Shown here in pieces: positions 16,653 to 24,065 of a stretch of DNA of 43,066 nucleotides (position 1 is the first letter of the stretch; every line of letters starts with the position of its first letter). The DNA comes from Candidatus Scybalocola faecigallinarum. GTDB lineage: Bacteria; Bacillota; Clostridia; Lachnospirales; Lachnospiraceae. Location: positions 1 to 43,066 of the forward strand of contig DVIT01000064.1 in NCBI GenBank assembly GCA_018711005.1, given 5' to 3'. Made by a program: the position numbers and the translations under genes. The notes below the pieces were generated by a model, which was not told where the DNA came from, did no database searches, and worked only from the letters and a program-made list of their open reading frames with translations.

Positions 16653-17051
16653 ATGAAATTCAGACCAGAGTATGATCCAAAGGTCATTGGGCGGAATCTG
16701 AGAAGACTTCGTGAGAAAAAGAATCTGTCAGTAAATGATGTGAGTAAATATATGTATCTTTCGCCGGCGGCGATATATAAGCACGAAGAAGGAAAGGGAT
16801 TTCCTAAAAGTGATACGCTGCTTGCATTGATGGATTTATATGAGGCTGATCTTCATGACATTATAGATGATCATAAAATGCCGACAGAGTCGGTAAAAAA
16901 TAAAAAAACATATATCAAGGAACAGGAGTGGGGATTGTATAGTAAGGAATTTCAGATTGAAAAGCTGGTCTTTTTAGAAACGTTAAAATTCAGACAGGCG
17001 ATGCGTGTTTTAGAATATGCCAGTCTTTTGGAAAAACGACAAGCAGGATGA
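16653..17051 (+). CDS. XRE-family helix-turn-helix regulator
   Basis: Small DNA-binding protein of 132 residues. The N-terminal HTH_3 domain (about 10-65) reads IGRNLRRLREKKNLSVNDVS, then YLSPAAIYKHEEGKGFPKSDTLLALMDLY. The C-terminal 60 residues are charged and not recognised. GAGGAGGGG precedes the ATG. It is followed by a compact terminator and then the unrecognised gene at 17126. Its operator and targets are not visible. Confidence 0.85.
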   Translation: MKFRPEYDPKVIGRNLRRLREKKNLSVNDVSKYMYLSPAAIYKHEEGKGFPKSDTLLALMDLYEADLHDIIDDHKMPTESVKNKKTYIKEQEWGLYSKEFQIEKLVFLETLKFRQAMRVLEYASLLEKRQAG

Positions 17052-17078
17052 GAAGAAAATAGAAACATAGTGACAGGT

Positions 17079-17108
17079 CCGGATTGTTTGAGCAGTCCGG
17101 GCTTTTTT
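17079..17108 (+). terminator. Terminator after the XRE gene
   Basis: CCGGATTG (17079-17086) pairs with CAGTCCGG (17093-17100), with one G-T pair, and is followed by GCTTTTTT. Confidence 0.7.
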
Positions 17109-17125
17109 ATTCAACTGCGCCTCCA

Positions 17126-17998
17126 ATGCGAAATAAAGAAAAGCTGACCGTGTTTGAGCATGCTTATCTTGGAAAAAAAGATGCAGAGTTCGGAGACTGC
17201 ATGCGGAACTATTTTGATGAGAATACGATAGAGGACTTTTGGAAGGAAAAACTGGGCCGGTTCGAGGTGGGTATGTATGGATTTGACAGTCTTTTTAACA
17301 AGTATATGACTATGGGATTTGATCTGGAAAAGTTTTGTGGCTACGTAAAACTTCAGGATAAAGATGGAAATGATCAACATGGGAAATTCATTAAGCGTGT
17401 GATGGATGCGAAGCTGCATATCAAGGATAAAAATTGTGCGGATATGCTGGAGATCGATCCGGAAGCAGAACAGATAAAGATTGATCGGGAAGATGCCTTT
17501 TCTTCCGATGAGAAAATGGAGGAAGCCATAGATCAGGATGCCTCGGAAGTATTTCAATGGGTCATGGATAAAAATATTGAAAATCTTCAGAAAATGCAGG
17601 AGGAATACGATATTATTGATTTTAAAAACCTGAAATTTTATGAGGACGGGGATACGATCCGTCCGGGACTGGAGAAATCTCTTGGAAAATCCAGAAAGTT
17701 TCTGGATTCTATACTCGATGAAGAAACCTTTACCGAACTGATGGCTAAAGATGCTTTGGCAAGGTGCCGTTGGATCGTGGAGCAAAACAGACATATTTTG
17801 ATCAGGGAAAAAGACTGGGAAAAGATATTTACTGACATTGAAGAACATAAGGAATCCTTTGGACGTTATTATTCCATTCAAAGGGCGAAGATGGATAGCG
17901 ACGAAATAGTGGATATGGGGGCAGCGCTGATGATCAATGATAAACTGTATGAATACAGTAAGGTTCTGGCGGATCAAATTAGTGAGGATCTGCACTAG
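17126..17998 (+). CDS. Unrecognised acidic protein, 5' end doubtful
   Basis: Open frame of about 290 residues from the first ATG; I do not recognise the family. It is hydrophilic, with no signal peptide or membrane helix, and is rich in Asp, Glu and Lys, with a low-hydrophobicity middle around DPEAEQIKIDREDAFSSDEK and a helical C-terminal part. Codon use looks real, and a terminator follows the stop codon. However, no ribosome binding site precedes ATG 17126, and the frame is open further upstream only into the terminator of the XRE gene (to a TTG at 17084). The gene may have lost its original 5' end. It could belong functionally with the XRE regulator. Confidence 0.5.
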   Translation: MRNKEKLTVFEHAYLGKKDAEFGDCMRNYFDENTIEDFWKEKLGRFEVGMYGFDSLFNKYMTMGFDLEKFCGYVKLQDKDGNDQHGKFIKRVMDAKLHIKDKNCADMLEIDPEAEQIKIDREDAFSSDEKMEEAIDQDASEVFQWVMDKNIENLQKMQEEYDIIDFKNLKFYEDGDTIRPGLEKSLGKSRKFLDSILDEETFTELMAKDALARCRWIVEQNRHILIREKDWEKIFTDIEEHKESFGRYYSIQRAKMDSDEIVDMGAALMINDKLYEYSKVLADQISEDLH

Positions 17999-18065
17999 TT
18001 AGGAGACGCCACAGGTCTGTGGAAGCGCTCATAAGGTTTTTAGGTAAGTAAGATGATGAACCCGT

Positions 18066-18110
18066 TTAGCCAGGCCGGCGCATATATTGCCCGGACCTGG
18101 CTAAGCTTAT
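18066..18110. terminator. Bidirectional terminator between convergent genes
   Basis: TTAGCCAGGCCGG (18066-18078) pairs with CCGGACCTGGCTAA (18091-18104), followed by a T-rich stretch. It sits between the gene ending at 17998 and the minus-strand GH3 gene ending at 18112. Confidence 0.7.
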
Positions 18111-18111
18111 T

Positions 18112-20400
18112 TTAGTCGTTAAATTCTGCAAGTTTCTTTAAAAGATCTTCTTTTTTCATCAGGCCAAAGGAAACAAGACTGCGTATTGGCATGGATGCTG
18201 CCATGGCCTCGCTCATCAGGTCTTCCTCGGAAGCTTCGCTATCTGATGATGCGGCGCTATCGGAAGCGGCGCTGCTGTCCTCAGGGCTGCCTGGGCCAAA
18301 GAACACATTTAATTTACTTTGGAGCTCCTTTCCTAACTCCCGTGTCCGTTCATCTTTTAACAGCTCGCCTAAAGGTGTATGCATGTTCAGGTTTAAAGGC
18401 AGGAGGACTGTGCTTGTCAGGCATACCTTTTTCGTCAGGCGAATATCCCGTGAGGATGCGCCGATCATGATTTCGTATTCACCTGTGGCAGCATACCAGT
18501 CATGAAGGTCTGTGCTGTACCAGGCAAAGCTTCTCTTATCCAGGGTCATGGTCACGGTTTTTGTTTCGCCGGGATTTAAGGCAACCTTTTCGTAACCTTT
18601 CAGTTCCTTTAACGGCCGTTTTGCTGCGCCGGTATGGTCAGCAACGTAAAGCTGGACAATTTCTTTGCCGGGAACTTTTCCGGTATTTGTAATATCCACG
18701 GAAACGGTCAGGGTATCCTGATCGGTGAGGGCCTCTTTGTCAACAGTAAGATTGGTGTATTCAAAGGTGGTATAAGACAGACCGTGGCCAAATGGGAAGG
18801 CGACGGCCATTTCCTTGGCATCATAGTAGCGGTATCCTACAAAAACGCCCTCATGGTAAACAACTTTTTCTTTTTCACCAAAGTTTAAGTAGGACGGATT
18901 GTCAGAAAGCTTTAATGGCAGTGTTTCCGCAAGCTTTCCGGAAGGATTGACCCGGCCGTATAAAATATTAACAACAGCGGTTCCGACAGCCTGTCCGCCA
19001 AGGTAAGCTTCAAGAATACCTTTAACATCACTGAGCCATGGCATTTCCACCGGGGAACCGTTGTGAAGGACCACGATAGTGTTGGGCTGGACTTTAAGGA
19101 TTTCCCGGATCAGGCGGTTCTGGCACTGGGGAAGCTCCATATGAGAGCGGTCGTAGCCTTCGGATTCAAAGCTTTCCGGAAGTCCGGCAAAGATGACAGC
19201 CTTATCCGCATTGCGGGCTGCTTCAATGGCCTGGGCGGCCAGTGTTTCATCGTAAATGTCTTTAGAGGAGGGGAAACCCTCCGCATAAGTGACCTGAGCA
19301 ATATCCTTAACCGCGTCCAGAGCGCTGTCTACCCGGAAGCTGTTTACATGAGAGCTGCCGCCGCCCTGATAACGGGGTGTTTTGGCAAAGCCTCCGATAA
19401 AGGCGACCTTTTCTGCCGGTTTTAAGGGGAGGACATTGTCATTTTTTAAAAGAACCATGGATTCTTCAGCCACCCTGCAGGCCACATGATGATCCGCTTC
19501 ATATGTAAATTCCCGGTTTTCCCGGTTGTCCAGCCATGTAAAGGTAATATTTAAGATCCGTTCCACAGCCTGGTCAAGGACTTTCTCATCCAGGGAACCG
19601 TCCCGGACCGCATCCACGATCTCTTTGTCTGTAAGTCCGCCGGAAGCAGGCATTTCCAGCTCAAGACCGGCCTTAAGTCCCGGAACCCGCTCATTTACAG
19701 CGCCCCAGTCAGACATAACATAGCCTTTAAATCCCCATTCATCCCGAAGGACTTTGGTAAGAAGCCATGGATTTTCTGAGGAATAGGTGCCGTTGATCTT
19801 ATTATAGGAGCACATCACTGTATAAGGCTGGGATTTTTTTACAGCGGTTTCAAAGGCGGGAAGATAAATTTCCCGAAGGGTCCGTTCATCCACCTCTGAG
19901 GAGCAGCTTAAACGATTCAGCTCCTGGTTGTTGGCAGCAAAGTGCTTAATGGAAGTTCCTACATGGTGAGACTGGACGCCGTCAATAAAGGCGGAGGCGG
20001 ATTCACCGGCCAGATAAGGGTCTTCTGAGTAATATTCAAAGTTTCTTCCGCAAAGGGGGGAACGCTTAATATTTACTGCAGGCCCGAGGACAACGGAAAC
20101 ATCTGTGGCCTGGGCTTCTTTGCCCACAGTGTCTCCCAGATCCCGTAAAAGCTCCCGGTCAAAGGAGCAGGCGCTGAGAACTGCCGGAGGAAAGCATACG
20201 GCCTTAATACTGTCATTGATCCCTAAATGATCTGCTCCGGCTTCCTGTTTGCGGAGTCCGTGAGGGCCGTCGCTGACCATGACGCTGGGGATGCCCAGAC
20301 GGTCTACGGATTTTAAATGCCAGAAATCAAGACCTGAACACATGCCGGCTTTTTCTTCCAGAGTCATCTGGCTGACCAATTCTTTCACATTTTTTTCCAT
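18112..20400 (-). CDS. Glycoside hydrolase family 3 beta-glucosidase
   Basis: Cytoplasmic enzyme of 762 residues, without signal peptide, that releases beta-linked sugars from oligosaccharides brought in by ABC transporters. It shows the GH3 N-domain with DGPHGLRKQ, GPAVNIKRSPLCGRNFEYYSEDP, KHFAANNQE and the nucleophile Asp in YVMSDWGAV (about residue 229). The GH3 C-domain (SHVNSFRV, GLPESFESEGYDRSHMELP, FPFGHGLSYTTF) and a fibronectin III-like domain follow. The last 80 residues are an acidic Ser/Ala-rich linker plus a short helical tail. ATG 20400 is chosen because AAGGAAG lies 9 bp upstream; a longer frame to 20496 lacks family similarity. It is divergent from an AraC regulator that probably controls it. 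Confidence 0.93.
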   Translation of the reverse strand: MEKNVKELVSQMTLEEKAGMCSGLDFWHLKSVDRLGIPSVMVSDGPHGLRKQEAGADHLGINDSIKAVCFPPAVLSACSFDRELLRDLGDTVGKEAQATDVSVVLGPAVNIKRSPLCGRNFEYYSEDPYLAGESASAFIDGVQSHHVGTSIKHFAANNQELNRLSCSSEVDERTLREIYLPAFETAVKKSQPYTVMCSYNKINGTYSSENPWLLTKVLRDEWGFKGYVMSDWGAVNERVPGLKAGLELEMPASGGLTDKEIVDAVRDGSLDEKVLDQAVERILNITFTWLDNRENREFTYEADHHVACRVAEESMVLLKNDNVLPLKPAEKVAFIGGFAKTPRYQGGGSSHVNSFRVDSALDAVKDIAQVTYAEGFPSSKDIYDETLAAQAIEAARNADKAVIFAGLPESFESEGYDRSHMELPQCQNRLIREILKVQPNTIVVLHNGSPVEMPWLSDVKGILEAYLGGQAVGTAVVNILYGRVNPSGKLAETLPLKLSDNPSYLNFGEKEKVVYHEGVFVGYRYYDAKEMAVAFPFGHGLSYTTFEYTNLTVDKEALTDQDTLTVSVDITNTGKVPGKEIVQLYVADHTGAAKRPLKELKGYEKVALNPGETKTVTMTLDKRSFAWYSTDLHDWYAATGEYEIMIGASSRDIRLTKKVCLTSTVLLPLNLNMHTPLGELLKDERTRELGKELQSKLNVFFGPGSPEDSSAASDSAASSDSEASEEDLMSEAMAASMPIRSLVSFGLMKKEDLLKKLAEFND

Positions 20401-20722
20401 AAAACATAACTTCCTTTCAAAATATGTTGGGGCTGCAGGCGGTTTGTTACTGTTCGTCCCGGGGACAGTCACAGGCGGCCTGCATGTATGGATCAATATA
20501 AGTTACTGCTTACAGGGAACAGTAATAGCTTTCTGTATTTAATTTATCATCTGTATCCGGATGGATATAGTAAAATCTTGTGATTTATAGTAAAATATTG
20601 TTAAAAAGGTCGTGATATATGCTGACAGATTATCAGACACCAGTGGTATCTGGTCAGCGCCCCATGAGGCAAACTATGTAACAGTACAGCAGTTCAACCG
20701 CTGCGGGAAATGAGGTGGAGAA
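20401..20722. other. Divergent regulatory region of the GH3 and AraC genes
   Basis: No gene seen in this 322-bp stretch. It contains TTACTG/CAGTAA-type inverted repeats (TTACTGTTC at about 20447, GGAACAGTAA at about 20517) and the two direct repeats at 20566-20601 listed separately. Confidence 0.5.
20566..20601 (+). promoter_or_regulatory. Tandem 16-bp direct repeats, probable AraC-type operator
   Basis: TATAGTAAAATCTTGT (20566-20581) and TATAGTAAAATATTGT (20586-20601) differ at one base and are spaced 20 bp apart, about two helical turns. That is the usual arrangement for AraC-family binding sites. They lie between the GH3 gene and its divergent AraC gene. Confidence 0.55.
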
Positions 20723-21469
20723 ATGGATGATCAGAAACAGGCAGTAGATATTTTAAGAGAGTATCAGCTGTTTAAAAGGCGGGAGGATGCCCAGCCTCAT
20801 ATGTCCTATGCCCATGAAAAGGTCAGGCATCGGATCATTACAGAAGGCCGGGTGGATGAGATTGAAAATGTAATGGAGATCCCGCCGGACGGGACGGCGG
20901 GAGTTTTGTCCAGGGATGAACTGCGGAATGGGAAAAATATGTTTATTGCTGCTATCACTCTTTTTACAAGAGCGGCCATGGACGGCGGACTGGCAGAAGA
21001 ACTGGCTTTTGCCATGAGTGACAGTTATATACAAAATGTCGAAGCCTGCGCTTTTCTCCAGGATATTGACCACCTTTATCAGAAGGCTCTGCGGGAGTTT
21101 ACCCGGGCCGTGGCGGAGAAAGGCAAGCAGCATTACAGCACCGTGGTTGAGGAGACGATCCGCTACATACATATTCATCTCCATGAAAAGATTACCCTGG
21201 AAGGCGCAGCAGAGGCGGTGAAAATCAGTCCGTGCCATCTTTCACGGGTATTTAAAAAGGAGACATCCGTGTCTTTTGTGGATTACATACAGAAAGAGCG
21301 GGCAGAGGCAGCGGGATACATGCTGATCTATTCGCCATATACTGCATCTGAGATCAGTGAATATCTGTATTTTTCCACCCAAAGCTATTTTATTAAGATA
21401 TTCCGCAAGTATATGGGCATGACTCCGGCCAAATACCGCAAATATTACCGGGAGAAGGAGAAATGGTGA
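20723..21469 (+). CDS. AraC-family transcriptional regulator
   Basis: Regulator of 248 residues. The N-terminal 140 residues hold the conserved block PHMSYAHEKVRHRIITEGRVDEI and FIAAITLFTRAAMDGGL, typical of a Firmicutes AraC subgroup without a cupin. The C-terminus (about 145-245) is a double helix-turn-helix with EGAAEAVKISPCHLSRVFKKE and the signature YFIKIFRKYMGMTPAKYRK. GAGGTGGAG precedes the ATG. Divergence from the GH3 gene and the direct repeats between them suggest it controls the beta-glucosidase. Confidence 0.9.
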   Translation: MDDQKQAVDILREYQLFKRREDAQPHMSYAHEKVRHRIITEGRVDEIENVMEIPPDGTAGVLSRDELRNGKNMFIAAITLFTRAAMDGGLAEELAFAMSDSYIQNVEACAFLQDIDHLYQKALREFTRAVAEKGKQHYSTVVEETIRYIHIHLHEKITLEGAAEAVKISPCHLSRVFKKETSVSFVDYIQKERAEAAGYMLIYSPYTASEISEYLYFSTQSYFIKIFRKYMGMTPAKYRKYYREKEKW

Positions 21470-21623
21470 AATTGTTGTTGCTCATAAGGGGAACAGTAAC
21501 CTGAAATTTCTGATGCATAAATATTATTTTCCAATATAGTGAAATAGAAATGCAGATATGCTATAATATCGCATAGAGCGGCTATAATAGCTGCATTGCA
21601 AATGCAGGAGAGAGGGAAAATCA

Positions 21624-23618
21624 ATGGACAGTGAAAGAGAGAAAATTATCCGCATTTGGCCCAAGTGGAAGATTCAGCAGGCTATTGGCAGCGGTTCCTT
21701 TGGAACGGTTTACAGAGCCTGCCGGGAGGAGCCTGGGTATACGGCCTGGGCAGCCATTAAGGTGATCCGCATCCCAAAAGATGAGTCGGAATTAAGAGAG
21801 CGGAAGCAGGAAGGCATGGATGATGCTTCTATTCAGTATTACTATAAAAATGTGGCTCAGGAGCTGTTAAATGAGATCCGTGTCATGGAGTCTTTAAAAA
21901 CAGCCAGCAATATTGTCAGCATTGAGGACTGTCAGCTTGAACCTCAGGAAAACGGTCCGGGCTGGGAGCTGTACATTCGCATGGAGCTTTTGGAAAGTCT
22001 TCCGTCCTATATGGAAAGAAAGCCTTTGAGTCTGGATGAGATCGTAAAGCTGGGGATTGATATTTGCGAGGCGTTAAAGGCCTGTGAAACAAAAAATATC
22101 ATTCACAGAGATATTAAGCCGGATAATATATTTGTTAATGAGTATGGAACTTTTAAGCTGGGAGACTTTGGCATTGCCAAAAGACTGGAAAATACCCGGG
22201 CCATGCTGTCCCAAAAGGGAACGAGCATGTATATGGCGCCGGAACTTTACCGGGGCGGCACGGGAGGCAAGACGGTGGATATTTATGCCCTGGGAATTAC
22301 CTTATATAAGCTGCTGAATTCGGGACGTTTCCCCTTTATGCCGCCCTATCCTCAGCCGGTAACGCCGGATCTGAGAGAACAGGCCCTGTACCGTCGGTTA
22401 AACGGGGAGCTTGTTCCCCCGCCGCCGGGGATTGATCCGGTCCTTGGAGCGATGGTAGCTAAAGCCTGTGCTCCGGATCCGGTGATGCGTTATCAGACAG
22501 CTCTGGAGTTTCAAAATGATCTGACCCGCTGGAGGGACGGTTTCAGGAGCCGGCAGACCATGAACAGCTTTGCGGGAGAGCCGACATCTGAAGGAACTCA
22601 GAAAATGTGGGGTGTGTCCGGAAATGATCCATCCGGTTACAGGCAGACCGGAGCCGGTCAAAGCACAGGTGTCGGCGGCCGGAGTCCTTATACCACCACA
22701 GATTCTTTTGAAAAGCAGCCTCAGGATATGTATCAGGTTCAGGATCAGACAAGCCAGAGCCCCTATCAGAATAAAGGAACTTATGGCAGCGAGGGCGGTC
22801 AGCCGCCAAAGAAAAAAGGCAATGGAGCCAAGATTGCCATAGGGGTTGCCGCAGGTGTGTGTGCCTTTGCTCTGTGCTTTGGCGCAGGATATTTCTTATT
22901 GGGAAATAAGGGATCATCTTCCAACAGAGTTGCGTCAAATATCCCGTCAACTCAGGCTTCGGCAGATACTTCACCGACGGATGATTTTACGGCAGATACA
23001 CCTTTGGCACAGGAGCCTTTGGAAACGGAAAGTCCCGCAGGAGAAACAGGAGAAGCTGTAGCTATTTATGATACAGACCGGCTTCTTCCAGGGGATCAGA
23101 CTCAGTTAAGGTTTCAGTCCGGTTCCCTGGTCATGACAGCCAGTCCGGGAGAACTGGTGTGGACTTCCAGCGATGAGGCTGTAGCCACGGTGGATGAACA
23201 GGGGATCTTAACGGCCCAGGGTGTGGGAACCGCTCAGATTACCGGCCAGTACAACGGGACATCTGCCTCATTCCAGGTTCATGTGGTGGAGGTGAATACG
23301 GCTTATGGAGCCACTATAGAGCCGGATGTGGACAGTATTGCTATGGCGTCCTCTGCTCTGGGATCGGATCCTTCCACTTCTGTAAACTTTACCCTGGGCG
23401 GTAATGTACCAGATAGATATACAGTGTATGCGTATGTTTCGCCGGAGATTTTTATGGGCCTGTCCGGTGAGTGGAGCGGTGGGACCTATCCTGTTGTGAC
23501 TTTAAAACTTACATCATCAATTTATACCGGTGAAGGCACAGTGACCGTGCTGCTTATGCCTGAGGATGAGCCTTATAATATAATTGCTGCCACAAAGGTG
23601 AAAGTGACCATTAGTTAA
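21624..23618 (+). CDS. Membrane Ser/Thr protein kinase with extracellular Ig-like (Big2) domain
   Basis: Eukaryotic-type protein kinase of 664 residues. The kinase domain (about 10-290) has the glycine loop IGSGSFGTVY, the catalytic loop HRDIKPDNIFV (about 160), LGDFGIAK (about 179) and MAPELY. A Gln/Ser/Gly-rich cytoplasmic linker (about 300-400) leads to one membrane helix (about 403-428). Outside, a Thr/Ala/Asp-rich tether is followed by a Big2-like fold with LVWTSSDEAVATVDEQGILTAQGVGTAQITG (about 505-545) and an unassigned C-terminal domain. The typical PASTA repeats of PrkC/PknB are absent. GGAGAGAGGG precedes the ATG, next to a CTGCATT/AATGCAG hairpin at 21591-21607. It is paralogous to the kinase at 24066. 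No cognate phosphatase gene is in the window. Confidence 0.9.
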   Translation: MDSEREKIIRIWPKWKIQQAIGSGSFGTVYRACREEPGYTAWAAIKVIRIPKDESELRERKQEGMDDASIQYYYKNVAQELLNEIRVMESLKTASNIVSIEDCQLEPQENGPGWELYIRMELLESLPSYMERKPLSLDEIVKLGIDICEALKACETKNIIHRDIKPDNIFVNEYGTFKLGDFGIAKRLENTRAMLSQKGTSMYMAPELYRGGTGGKTVDIYALGITLYKLLNSGRFPFMPPYPQPVTPDLREQALYRRLNGELVPPPPGIDPVLGAMVAKACAPDPVMRYQTALEFQNDLTRWRDGFRSRQTMNSFAGEPTSEGTQKMWGVSGNDPSGYRQTGAGQSTGVGGRSPYTTTDSFEKQPQDMYQVQDQTSQSPYQNKGTYGSEGGQPPKKKGNGAKIAIGVAAGVCAFALCFGAGYFLLGNKGSSSNRVASNIPSTQASADTSPTDDFTADTPLAQEPLETESPAGETGEAVAIYDTDRLLPGDQTQLRFQSGSLVMTASPGELVWTSSDEAVATVDEQGILTAQGVGTAQITGQYNGTSASFQVHVVEVNTAYGATIEPDVDSIAMASSALGSDPSTSVNFTLGGNVPDRYTVYAYVSPEIFMGLSGEWSGGTYPVVTLKLTSSIYTGEGTVTVLLMPEDEPYNIIAATKVKVTIS

Positions 23619-23698
23619 TGGTAATCTGTGATGTTCAGTGATCTGCCATCCCTTCAGAGGATAGAAAAATACTAAATTAAGAGAGGGAAAGAGTGAAA

Positions 23699-24045
23699 AT
23701 GAAAAAAAGATTCTGCAAAACATTTGCTATGGCCCTGGTGATTGGCGCTTTCGCTGCGTCTTCCGGGTGCGGCGGCCAGAATGGAGACAGTACGTCGGAT
23801 GAGGGCATGTATATTTCTCCGGCTCAGGAAATTCCATTGAGATGCTTTCCCAGAAACGGGCGGATGCGGTGCTGGATTACTGTTTAAACAGCGCCGCCAC
23901 GACTCAGGAGCAGAAGGACCATTTTGGAGCATTGGCTCAGGCCAGGGGCTATTCTTTCAGCGACCCTGTTTTTGATGAAAATGGAAATGTTGACATGGAA
24001 GCTTCAAGACGGGTTGCAGTGAAGTTTTATATTCAGGTAGATTAA
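23699..24045 (+). pseudogene. Remnant of a lipoprotein with OmpA-like domain
   Basis: The first 40 codons from ATG 23699 encode a lipoprotein signal (MALVIGAFAASSGCGG, lipobox Cys) behind a GAGAGGGAAAG ribosome binding site. From about 23818 the sense frame shifts: a different frame encodes the last third of an OmpA-like domain (LSQKRADAVLDYCLNSAAT to MEASRRVAVKFYIQVD), ending at 24045. That segment closely matches the C-terminus of the kinase at 24066-26924. The whole middle of the protein is gone. The simplest reading is one deletion that joined the two ends out of frame. The intact ancestor would have been a secreted peptidoglycan-associated lipoprotein encoded between the two kinases. Confidence 0.7.
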
Positions 24046-24065
24046 GGGAAGAGAGGGAAAAGAAG

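Noticed and set aside
17111-17995. Long open frame on the minus strand opposite the unrecognised gene
   Set aside because: It is a mirror frame rich in Ile, Phe and His, with no ribosome binding site; the plus frame has the more credible composition.
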